Source: Planctomycetaceae bacterium
GTDB taxonomy: Bacteria > Planctomycetota > Planctomycetia > Pirellulales > JAEUIK01
Assembly (NCBI GenBank): GCA_016793185.1
Contig: JAEUIK010000536.1
Span: 1 to 13,275 of the forward strand
DNA length: 13,275 nt
Direction of reading: 5' to 3'
In this document: positions 6,886-13,275 of the stretch, piece after piece
Position numbering within the stretch: position 1 is the stretch's first letter
Layout of the letters: the number at the start of each line of letters is the position of its first letter
Program-made: the position numbers and the translations under genes
Notes under the pieces: model-generated
The model's database searches: none
What the model saw: only the letters and a program-made list of their open reading frames with translations
What the model was told of the DNA's origin: nothing

Positions 6886-7040
6886 GTCCCTTGCGGGGCA
6901 CGCCGCCGCTAGCTAAGTTCCCAATTTCCAACGGGTTAGAGTTTCACCGCTACGATCCGCCGCGATGGGTCATTTGGGCCGGATTGGGTCAGGTTCCTCG
7001 CCCTCGGTCTTGGCACCTAGCTGGACATCGGATTTAGGCA

Positions 7041-8141
7041 ATGACTGAAAAGAAAAAACTGACGACGGCCGAGATTCTCGCGGCCGCGCGCAAGGGGACT
7101 GCTGGAAGTCCCGAAAAACCGGCTCCTGCCGAGGGGTCGGAGTCGGCTGCGGCAGCTCCTGAAGCCGCTGCGTCCTCGGAAGGCCCGGCCGCAAAGGCTG
7201 CTGCTCCCAAGCCAGCCGCAAAGGCCTCGCCTGCTGCCGGCGGGGCTCGACCTTCGGTCGCCGAGATTCTGGCCGCTGCCCGTGCGGGCAAGGGGGCTGG
7301 TGCTCCTGAGGCGAAGCCGGCGGCCGCCGCGAAGCCCGCTCCGAAAGCGGCGCCGAAGCCTGCTGCCGAAAAGCCCGCTGCGAAGCCGGCCGCTGCCGAA
7401 AAGCCCGCCGGTCCCGTCGAGAAGGATACGGCCAGCATTCTGGCTGCCGCGCGGGGCGACAAGAAGCCCGGCCCGATCACCAAGGCCGAGGCGGCCGCGA
7501 TGGGGCGTCCCGTGGCGCCCGCCAAGGATGCTCCCGGCGCGAAGCCGAAGCTGTTCGTCCCGCCGATGCCGGTCAAGCCGGACTATGCCAAGCGGAAAGA
7601 CGCCAAGCAGGCGACGACCGAAGAGCGGCGTTCGTTCTTTGCCGCGACTCTGGGCGTCGTGCTGGGCTCGTCGATGGCGGTGGGCTTCACTTCGTTGACG
7701 CTCACGTCGCTGGCCTGGCTGTTGGGCACGGCGCGCTTCATGTTTCCGAATATTCTCACGGAGCCCCCGAGCACGTTCAAAGTCGGACCCCCGAGCGACT
7801 TTCCGCCCGGCGCCGTCAGCGACAAGTTCAAGGCGCAGTTCGGCGTGTGGGTGGTCAACGGCGAGTACAACGGGCAGCCGCAGATCTACGCGTTGCGCAC
7901 CGTGTGCACGCATTTGGGGTGCACACCGAACTGGCTCGAAGGCGAGCAGAAGTTCAAGTGCCCCTGCCACGGCAGCGGTTTCTATAAGGATGGAATCAAC
8001 TTCGAGGGTCCGGCTCCCCGGCCCTTGGAACGCTTTGCCATTCGCCTGGCCGACGACGGCCAACTCGAAGTGAGCAAGAGCAAGACGTTCCAGGAGGAAA
8101 TGGGCGCCTGGGCCGATCCGGCCTGCTTCGTCCCGGTCTGA
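7041..8141 (+). CDS. qcrA: Rieske iron-sulfur subunit of a cytochrome bc/b6f-type complex, with long N-terminal extension
   Basis: This 366-residue protein carries the Rieske 2Fe-2S cluster that takes one electron from quinol. Cluster motifs are CTHLGC (289-294; ligands C289 and H291) and CPCHGSG (307-313; ligands C307 and H310); C294 and C309 would form the disulfide. A Tat-type motif ERRSFF (195-200) precedes the membrane anchor (about 200-230), so the soluble domain would sit outside the cytoplasmic membrane and residues 1-195 in the cytoplasm. That extension is rich in Ala, Pro and Lys and repeats (A/V)-A-(E/S)-I-L-A-A-A-R-like motifs at 9-17, 73-81 and 130-138. Ordinary Rieske proteins are about 150-200 residues. 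It is the first gene of the cluster. The ATG at 7041 has only a weak TAGG upstream. A petC-like name would be equally valid. Confidence 0.93.
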   Translation: MTEKKKLTTAEILAAARKGTAGSPEKPAPAEGSESAAAAPEAAASSEGPAAKAAAPKPAAKASPAAGGARPSVAEILAAARAGKGAGAPEAKPAAAAKPAPKAAPKPAAEKPAAKPAAAEKPAGPVEKDTASILAAARGDKKPGPITKAEAAAMGRPVAPAKDAPGAKPKLFVPPMPVKPDYAKRKDAKQATTEERRSFFAATLGVVLGSSMAVGFTSLTLTSLAWLLGTARFMFPNILTEPPSTFKVGPPSDFPPGAVSDKFKAQFGVWVVNGEYNGQPQIYALRTVCTHLGCTPNWLEGEQKFKCPCHGSGFYKDGINFEGPAPRPLERFAIRLADDGQLEVSKSKTFQEEMGAWADPACFVPV

Positions 8142-8152
8142 TGCCGGGCCGC

Positions 8153-8173
8153 GCGGGCTGGGCGCCTGCCCGC
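8153..8173 (+). other. GC-rich hairpin between the Rieske and cytochrome b6-type genes
   Basis: GCGGGC (8153-8158) pairs with GCCCGC (8168-8173); past a T-T mismatch, GG (8160-8161) pairs with CC (8165-8166), leaving a GCG loop. No T-tract follows, so this is more likely an RNA-stability or partial attenuation element than a full terminator. It lies in the 69-bp gap before the next start. Confidence 0.4.
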
Positions 8174-8210
8174 TCACTTATTACTCACCGCACACAGCAA
8201 GATCTTTCAC

Positions 8211-8984
8211 ATGTCACTCGGCGAAACGATCCGCAATAGTCAGATCTGGAAGAGCGTCTTCCGCCACCCGATGCCGCTGGATCGGCGCAATCGCATCGTG
8301 GTGATGCTGACCAACTTCTTCTTGCATCTGCACCCGGTGTCGATGAAGAAGCAGGGGATCGCGCTGAGTTACACGTGGTGCATGGGCGGGGTGACGTTCT
8401 TTCTGTTTCTCGTCGAGACCGTCACCGGCGTCTTGCTGATGTTCTACTACCGGCCCACGCTCGAATGGGCCTACAACGACATTCTGGCACTGCGCGACGT
8501 GACGTCGCTCGGGATCTTGCGCGAGCTCCATCGGTGGGGAGCGCACGCCATGGTGATCACCGTTTGGCTGCACATGTACCGGGTCTTCTTGACCGGCAGC
8601 TACAAGCCACCGCGCGAATTCAATTGGGTGGTGGGGGTGATCCTGCTCTTGCTGACGCTCCTCTTGTCCTTTACCGGCTACCTGCTCCCGTGGGACCAGT
8701 TGGCGATCTGGGCGATCACGGTCGGTTCGAATATGGCCCGCGCAACCCCGATTCTGGGTTACGAGGGGCCATTGCAGCAGTTGCTGACCGTCGAGGGAAT
8801 CGACATGATCAGCGACGCGTCCGACGCCCGCTTCGGCCTGTTGGGAGCTCGGTTCGTCGGCGAGGAAACGCTCAATCGATTTTACGTGTTGCACTGCGTC
8901 GGAATCCCGCTGGCGGTATCGCTGTTGTTGGCGATCCACTTCTGGCGGGTCCGCAAAGACGGCGGCATCAGCGGCCCCCTCTAA
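8211..8984 (+). CDS. qcrB: Cytochrome b6-type subunit (N-terminal half of split cytochrome b)
   Basis: This 257-residue membrane protein has the four-helix core of cytochrome b6 and binds the two b haems that carry electrons across the membrane. Haem ligands are H107 in ELHRWGAH, H121 in WLHMYRVFLTG, H228 in RFYVLHC and H243 in AIHFWRVRKDGG. The second pair is 15 residues apart, as in b6 proteins rather than mitochondrial cytochrome b (14). FYYRPTL (78-84), GYLLPWDQ (156-163) and the C-terminal ISGPL match b6 closely. C57 in YTWCMGGVT aligns with the b6 cysteine (C35) that holds the extra covalent haem c_i. The N-terminus is about 20 residues longer than in plastid b6. It is second in the cluster, 69 bp after the Rieske gene; the C-terminal partner follows as a separate gene. 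petB would be the photosynthetic name. No clear Shine-Dalgarno motif is seen. Confidence 0.95.
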   Translation: MSLGETIRNSQIWKSVFRHPMPLDRRNRIVVMLTNFFLHLHPVSMKKQGIALSYTWCMGGVTFFLFLVETVTGVLLMFYYRPTLEWAYNDILALRDVTSLGILRELHRWGAHAMVITVWLHMYRVFLTGSYKPPREFNWVVGVILLLLTLLLSFTGYLLPWDQLAIWAITVGSNMARATPILGYEGPLQQLLTVEGIDMISDASDARFGLLGARFVGEETLNRFYVLHCVGIPLAVSLLLAIHFWRVRKDGGISGPL

Positions 8985-9135
8985 AGTGGCTCGCCACGCC
9001 AGGAGTTAATGGCTCGCTGGCGCGACGGTGAACTGACTGGGGGACGCGGCGCTGCGCCAGAACTGCGGACGAGCGGATGATCCGCGGTGCGATTCCGTGC
9101 GGCGGGAGTGATTCGTCCGCGGCCGCCTGGCAGCT

Positions 9136-9146
9136 TAGAGGATTGG
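9136..9146 (+). promoter_or_regulatory. Leader element TAGAGGATTGG before the subunit IV-like gene
   Basis: This 11-mer lies 9 bp before the ATG at 9156 and recurs exactly, 7 bp before the ATG of the cytochrome gene at 10639. It contains GAGG, a partial Shine-Dalgarno core, somewhat far from the start; AAGGA at 9148-9152 is closer. The shared element supports the ATG at 9156 as the true start. Confidence 0.45.
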
Positions 9147-9155
9147 CAAGGATAC

Positions 9156-10478
9156 ATGCACGGCACCGACCCCGGTTTTCTGCAAAGCATCGGGACGTTT
9201 CTCGGCTTCTACTACCTGTTCATCTCCCTGATGAACAGCGTGATGGCCCTGTACCTGTGGGGCAAAAAGGGGCGGCCCGACCTGGCGATCGCCGTGCTAG
9301 TGCTGTTCGCCGTGCCGTTCTTGATGCTCTCCCCCTTCGCGCTCAGCGGCCAACCCCCTGGCTTGCCGACCTGGTTCACCGACACGGTCAATGCCGCGGC
9401 CAACGCCGTGGTCTATACGGCGCTCACGACCGGGGCGCTGGTCCTGCTCTATCTCTGCCGCAGCTTTTTCGTCCGCAAGGACGTGGCCTGGGTGATGCTC
9501 AACGTGGCCCTGCTGCTGATGGGCCTGTCAATGACCAATCAGAACTTCGCGCTGATCGTCACCAAGCCCGACAACGTGCCGATCGTCGGCCTGGTCTTCC
9601 TCCTGGGTTTCTTCACCTGGCTGGCGACGGCCAAGGCCGTCGAGAACGACGACCGCATCGCCCGGGGCCTGGGGCCCGCGGAAAAAGACGACAACGAAAA
9701 GGTCCTGGTCTGGCCCGATCTGGTCTATACCGAATTGATCTGCATGGTCGCGCTGACCGCGTTTTTGCTCGTCTGGGCGATCGGCTTGCCGGCTCCGCTC
9801 GAAGAGCCCGCGTCTTCGGTGAAGACTCCCAACCCGTCGAAGGCCCCGTGGTACTTCCTCGGGCTGCAGGAAATGCTCGTCTACTACGATCCGTGGATGG
9901 CGGGCGTGGTGCTGCCGAGTTTGATCGTGTTTGGCCTGATGGCCATTCCCTACATCGACTTCAACAAGCTGGGCAACGGCTACTACACCATCAAGGAGCG
10001 CCGGTTCAGCTACCTGGTGTTCCAGATCGGCTTTCTCGACCTGTGGGTCACGCTGATCATTCTGGGCACGTTCCTCCGGGGGCCGAACTGGAACTTCTTC
10101 GGACCCTACGAGTTTTGGGATCCGCACAAGGTGCTGGCTCTGAACAACGTCGACCTCTCGGAATACTTCTGGGTCCGCGGGCTGAACCAAGGTTTGCCCC
10201 GGGCGCCGGTCGATGCCGATGGGCTCACCAAGTTCCTGTACATTCTGCTCCGCGAATCGCCGGGCATCGTCCTGGTGTTGCTGTACTTCCTGGCCCTGCC
10301 GCCGCTGCTGGCGACGACGATCTTCCGTCGTTTCCTGGCGAAGATGGGATTTATTCGCTACATGGTCCTGGCCAACCTGCTGCTGTTTATGGCCGCCTTG
10401 CCGCTGAAGATGATTTTGCGGTGGACGGTCAACCTGAAGTACCTGGTGGCTATTCCGGAATACTTTTTGAACTTTTGA
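9156..10478 (+). CDS. Subunit IV-like C-terminal cytochrome b with extra N-terminal membrane domain
   Basis: This 440-residue integral membrane protein supplies the C-terminal helices of cytochrome b that shape the Qo quinol site. The subunit IV-like core begins near WPDLVYTEL (186-194) and includes NPSKAPWYFLGLQEML (226-241), DPWMAGVVLP (245-254) and GLMAIPYID (260-268), followed by further helices (about 288-307, 366-390, 402-421). The Qo motif reads APWY (230-233) where PEWY is usual, so the glutamate is missing. Plain subunit IV is about 160 residues. The extra N-terminal 180 residues contain about five hydrophobic segments (roughly 14-35, 43-62, 80-102, 108-125, 142-160) of unknown role. 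An in-frame GTG at 9087 would add 23 poorly hydrophobic residues; I prefer the ATG because of its leader element. It lies 171 bp after the b6-type gene. Confidence 0.88.
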   Translation: MHGTDPGFLQSIGTFLGFYYLFISLMNSVMALYLWGKKGRPDLAIAVLVLFAVPFLMLSPFALSGQPPGLPTWFTDTVNAAANAVVYTALTTGALVLLYLCRSFFVRKDVAWVMLNVALLLMGLSMTNQNFALIVTKPDNVPIVGLVFLLGFFTWLATAKAVENDDRIARGLGPAEKDDNEKVLVWPDLVYTELICMVALTAFLLVWAIGLPAPLEEPASSVKTPNPSKAPWYFLGLQEMLVYYDPWMAGVVLPSLIVFGLMAIPYIDFNKLGNGYYTIKERRFSYLVFQIGFLDLWVTLIILGTFLRGPNWNFFGPYEFWDPHKVLALNNVDLSEYFWVRGLNQGLPRAPVDADGLTKFLYILLRESPGIVLVLLYFLALPPLLATTIFRRFLAKMGFIRYMVLANLLLFMAALPLKMILRWTVNLKYLVAIPEYFLNF

Positions 10479-10535
10479 CGACGGGAACCGCCGGCGGACG
10501 GAGGCGTTCGCTGGCGGCCCTTTGAGAATGATCAG

Positions 10536-10568
10536 CCGATGAGCGCACCCGTGCGGAGCGCTCATCGG
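10536..10568 (+). other. Strong hairpin between the subunit IV-like and multihaem cytochrome genes
   Basis: CCGATGAGCGC (10536-10546) and GCGCTCATCGG (10558-10568) are perfect 11-bp arms around an 11-nt loop. No T-run follows, and the downstream gene clearly belongs to the same complex, so attenuation, mRNA processing or 3' protection of the upstream message is likelier than full termination. As DNA it could also be a protein-binding dyad. Confidence 0.55.
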
Positions 10569-10620
10569 TTGCGAGCTTTCCGCAATCGAGTTCGAGTGCC
10601 TCAGGGCAATCGATTTGAAC

Positions 10621-10631
10621 TAGAGGATTGG
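10621..10631 (+). promoter_or_regulatory. Leader element TAGAGGATTGG before the multihaem cytochrome gene
   Basis: This is an exact second copy of the 11-mer at 9136-9146, here 7 bp before the ATG at 10639. It contains GAGG and probably acts in translation initiation. It supports that ATG as the start. Confidence 0.45.
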
Positions 10632-10638
10632 GTACGAC

Positions 10639-13275
10639 ATGCCCGCGACTGAACAGACTTGGCGCGACGTCAAGCGGATGCACCTGTGGTTCGGCATCAC
10701 CGCCGTGCTGATGTTGTTAGGCACGATCTGGATGCTGGCGTCCGACCACCTGCGCTCGTGGAAGAACTATCAGCGCGAGTTCCGCGCGGTGCAGGCCTGG
10801 ACCACGGAAGCGCGGATTCGCGACTTAGAGAGCGCCGACTTCGAGCGCACGCAGAGCGAGCTCCGCGCGAAGGTGGCGGAAGTCGAGAAGGCGGTTCCCG
10901 CGCGGGCCCTCGTCGACGAGTTCCTCCAGGAACTGAAGGGGGGGCCGGGCGCTGACGGCGAGAACAAATCGACCGTCGAGTCCACCGCCGCGAAGATCGA
11001 CCAGGCGTATGCGGCGCTGGCCGAAAAGCCGGATGCCGCGCGGCAGGCAACGCTCATTGAAGTGCTGGAGACCGCCGTCCGGAACGTCCGCAATCAGGAA
11101 AATCGCGCCGCGGGCCTGATGAAGTTCAAGCGCGCCGATCTCGACGTCGCCCGCAGCAACTACGAGCTGGCGGTCTCGACCGGCAAGCCGCAGCTCGAGC
11201 AGGTCGTACTCCAGGACGATCTTGATGAGGTCAAGGGCGAAGTCACGCAGTTGACCGAGGACTATCAAGCCAAGCTCACGCATCGCCAGGCGCTCGAAGC
11301 GGTTCTGAAGCAGATTACTGCTCCATTGGCCGACGCGAAGAAAGCGCTGCAGACCCACGAGAAGGATATCGATCAGCTCGCCAAGACCGAGGACCAGCTG
11401 CAGCCCGGCTGGTGGAAGGGGGGCCCCGGCGCCAAGCTGCTGGAGCTGCCGATCATCGACGCCTTCGGGCGGCCCCTGAAGATCGACCAGATCTGGCTGC
11501 CGAAGCTGACCATCAACAACAACTTCCGCGACGTCGCCCGCTTCGATCGCTGCACGACCTGTCACCAGGGGATCTCGCTGACCGCTCCCGGTTCGGCCAC
11601 GGCCCCGCTCTATCCGCACGAGATGGAACTGAGCTTCGAAATGCCCACGCCGGCCGAGCCCGTCGATGAGGCGGCCGGCGGCGAAGTGCCCGAGGGTGAA
11701 GCGGCGGCCGATGCCGCTCCGGCCGATGTCGCGAAAGTGGCGCCAGCCAACGATCCGGCCGCGCGGCTGCAGAGCAAGTTCGGACTCAAGCTCCGCGAGC
11801 GTAACGAAGCCAAGGGGGAGATCGCGGTCGAAGTGGTGCTGCCGGGCAGCGCGGCCGCGAAGGCCAATCCCATCCACCGGGGAGCCAAGCCCGAGGTCAC
11901 GGCCCTGAATCCCCCCGGCTCGGTTCCCGACGTCCCGCCCGAAGTCTTGCAGTTGCCCGCCGGTCTCCGCCCGGGCGATGTGATTTTGCAGCTCAACGAC
12001 GTGAAGATCGATCAGCTATCGGCCGCGCAGAATTACCTGCTGAGCGAGCTGAACTGGGGCTCGCCGCTGCGCGTCAAGGTGCGCCGCGGCGTGACGCATC
12101 CGTTCAGCTCGCATCCCCGCCTCGACTTGTTTGTCGGGTCGACCAGCCCCCACAAGATGCAGGAGATGGGCTGCACGGTGTGCCACGACGGGCAGGGGAG
12201 TGCCACGTCCTTTCAGTGGGCGTCGCACACGCCGAACAGCGTCGAGCAGGAAGAGGAGTGGAAGACCAAGTACGGCTGGGAGCGGAACCACCATTGGATC
12301 TATCCGATGTTCCCGGACCGCTTCGCCGAAAGCACCTGCTTGAAGTGCCACCACGACGTGCTGTCGCTCGAGCCGAGTGAGCGCTTCCCCGAGCCGCCGG
12401 CGCCGAAGCTCGTCGAAGGCTTCCAGATCGTCCAGGACTACGGCTGCTTCGGCTGCCATGAGATCAACGGCTACGACGGTCCCAACAAGCGGATCGGCCC
12501 CGATCTGCGGGCCGAACCGAACTATGCCGCCGCGGCCGCGCAGTTGCTGGTCGACAAGGCGCTCACCGACGAAGAGCGCAAACTGGCCGAACGGTTGATC
12601 CACGCGCCCGAGAACCGGACCGACCGGCAGCGCCTGGCCGAGATGATCAAGACCGACCAGCTCTCGGGCGAGCCGCGGTTGCTGGCCGCATCGTACAAGC
12701 TGGCCGACCTGATCGGGGCCGAGGATGCCCTGCCGGGCAAGCTGCGCAAGGTCGGACCGAGCCTTCGCTACGTGAAGAGCAAGGTCGGCTTCGACTTCCT
12801 CTACGACTGGGTCCGCAACCCGATGCATTTCCGTCCCACGACGAAGATGCCGCGGTTCTTCGGTCTGCACGACCACCTCATGCCGGAAGAAGTGAAGGAC
12901 GCCAACGGCAAGGTCGTGTCGGTCGAGTCGAAGGGGCTGGAGGTGGCCGAGCGGTTCGAGCCGATCGAGATTCGCGCCATCGCCGACTACCTGTTGAAGA
13001 ACAGCCAGCCGTTCACCTATCTGGATGTCACGCCCGGCACCACCGCCAGCGCCGAACGGGGTAAGAAGCTGTTCGAGCTCCGGGGCTGCCTGGCCTGCCA
13101 CACGAACCACGACTTCCCGAACGCCAAGGCCGACCAGGGGCCCGACCTGTCGCGTCTGGCCGGCAAGCTGGTGAACGAAGATGGCAAGAAGTGGCTTTAC
13201 ACCTGGCTCCGCCAGCCGAATTCGTATCACGCGCGGACGCTGATGCCCGACGTCAAGCTCGAGCCGATCTCGACC
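10639..13275 (+). CDS. Membrane-anchored multihaem c-type cytochrome with coiled coil and PDZ-like domain, cut by window edge
   Basis: The frame is open for 879 codons to the window end. A short basic N-terminus leads into one membrane anchor (about 15-34). A long charged helical region (about 40-253), probably coiled coil, follows. Five CXXCH haem sites are visible at C305 (CTTCH), C512 (CTVCH), C567 (CLKCH), C603 (CFGCH) and C817 (CLACH). The fourth and fifth sit in class I-like domains with candidate axial methionines M737 (TKMP) and M869 (TLMPD). An Ala/Glu-rich linker (about 345-375) precedes a PDZ-like domain (about 376-484) with the core GLRPGDVILQLNDVKID (442-458). Its place at the end of a Rieske/cytochrome b cluster suggests that it accepts electrons from the Rieske centre in place of cytochrome c1 or f, outside the membrane. 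Role and haem count beyond the edge are inferred; the C-terminus is missing. Confidence 0.9.
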   Translation, partial: MPATEQTWRDVKRMHLWFGITAVLMLLGTIWMLASDHLRSWKNYQREFRAVQAWTTEARIRDLESADFERTQSELRAKVAEVEKAVPARALVDEFLQELKGGPGADGENKSTVESTAAKIDQAYAALAEKPDAARQATLIEVLETAVRNVRNQENRAAGLMKFKRADLDVARSNYELAVSTGKPQLEQVVLQDDLDEVKGEVTQLTEDYQAKLTHRQALEAVLKQITAPLADAKKALQTHEKDIDQLAKTEDQLQPGWWKGGPGAKLLELPIIDAFGRPLKIDQIWLPKLTINNNFRDVARFDRCTTCHQGISLTAPGSATAPLYPHEMELSFEMPTPAEPVDEAAGGEVPEGEAAADAAPADVAKVAPANDPAARLQSKFGLKLRERNEAKGEIAVEVVLPGSAAAKANPIHRGAKPEVTALNPPGSVPDVPPEVLQLPAGLRPGDVILQLNDVKIDQLSAAQNYLLSELNWGSPLRVKVRRGVTHPFSSHPRLDLFVGSTSPHKMQEMGCTVCHDGQGSATSFQWASHTPNSVEQEEEWKTKYGWERNHHWIYPMFPDRFAESTCLKCHHDVLSLEPSERFPEPPAPKLVEGFQIVQDYGCFGCHEINGYDGPNKRIGPDLRAEPNYAAAAAQLLVDKALTDEERKLAERLIHAPENRTDRQRLAEMIKTDQLSGEPRLLAASYKLADLIGAEDALPGKLRKVGPSLRYVKSKVGFDFLYDWVRNPMHFRPTTKMPRFFGLHDHLMPEEVKDANGKVVSVESKGLEVAERFEPIEIRAIADYLLKNSQPFTYLDVTPGTTASAERGKKLFELRGCLACHTNHDFPNAKADQGPDLSRLAGKLVNEDGKKWLYTWLRQPNSYHARTLMPDVKLEPIST

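Larger units (their letters stand above)
6552..7040. other. 489-bp divergent intergenic regulatory region upstream of the cytochrome bc cluster
   Basis: No open frame here looks like a gene: the short ones have no recognisable motif and overlap each other on both strands. On the plus strand the region holds, in order, a nested dyad (6793-6825), a consensus -35 box (6827-6832) with a -10 candidate (6849-6854), an exact TGTGA-N6-TCACA palindrome (6870-6885) and a long leader to the Rieske start at 7041. A 6-bp inverted pair GTAAC/GTTAC with flanking C and G also occurs around 6674-6705. On the minus strand I found no convincing promoter for the D-glutamate cyclase-like gene. Confidence 0.6.

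Noticed and set aside
9087..9155. GTG at 9087 as start of the subunit IV-like protein.
   Set aside because: It adds 23 residues with no family similarity; the ATG at 9156 has AAGGA nearby and shares the 11-base leader with the next gene.
9077..10525. Alternative 482-codon plus-strand frame overlapping the subunit IV-like gene.
   Set aside because: It is Arg/Pro-rich with no hydrophobic segments, whereas the overlapping frame has helices and the Qo region.
10582..10616. Direct repeat GCAATCGA (two copies) before the multihaem cytochrome gene.
   Set aside because: Only eight bases are identical and the copies diverge after that; it is not distinguishable from chance.
12016..13230. Minus-strand open frame of 404 codons opposite the multihaem cytochrome.
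   Set aside because: The plus strand carries CXXCH sites and conserved cytochrome motifs throughout this stretch; the opposite frame is a composition artefact.

Overview
The window is about 64% G+C by eye, densely coded, with few Shine-Dalgarno motifs. I infer a member of the Planctomycetota, probably of the Pirellulales kind. The reasons are the Ala/Pro/Lys-rich N-terminal extension on the Rieske protein, the very large multihaem cytochrome paired with a split cytochrome b, and the weak ribosome binding sites. This rests on recalled family features, not on a database search.

Layout from left to right. (1) Bases 1-727, minus strand: the N-terminal 242 codons of a hexameric-type glutamate dehydrogenase, cut by the window edge. 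(2) Bases 728-1055: a divergent intergenic region with promoter-like boxes. (3) Bases 1056-3935, plus strand: pyrB (aspartate carbamoyltransferase), pyrC (class I dihydroorotase, 2 bp after pyrB) and a YacP/Rae1-like NYN nuclease, probably one transcript. (4) Bases 3936-4099: a convergent gap with two hairpins. (5) Bases 4100-6551, minus strand: purD with its own likely promoter, preceded in transcription order by a DUF4392/D-glutamate cyclase family protein. (6) Bases 6552-7040: a 489-bp divergent region with no credible gene. It holds a consensus TTGACA -35 box, a dyad just upstream of it, and an exact TGTGA-N6-TCACA palindrome. (7) Bases 7041-13275, plus strand: a quinol-oxidising cytochrome bc-type gene cluster made of a Rieske protein, a cytochrome b6-type protein, an enlarged subunit IV-like protein and a membrane-anchored cytochrome with at least five haem sites, open at the right edge.

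How the genes work together. The left half covers nitrogen and nucleotide metabolism: glutamate, the second and third steps of de novo pyrimidine synthesis, and the second step of purine synthesis. The right half encodes one respiratory complex. Quinol would be oxidised by the b6-type/subunit IV-like cytochrome b pair. One electron would pass through the Rieske cluster to the multihaem cytochrome, which appears to replace cytochrome c1 or f, and the other through the b haems.

This complex is the most unusual content. The b6-type subunit keeps the cysteine that binds the extra covalent haem (c_i/c_n) in b6f complexes. The Qo motif lacks its usual glutamate. The subunit IV-like protein has about 180 extra N-terminal residues that look membrane-embedded. 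The Rieske protein carries three copies of a short motif in a long pre-Tat extension. The cytochrome subunit combines a coiled coil, a PDZ-like domain and five CXXCH sites. Related Rieske/cytochrome b complexes with multihaem subunits are known in anammox planctomycetes, so the class is not wholly new, but this combination deserves a closer look.
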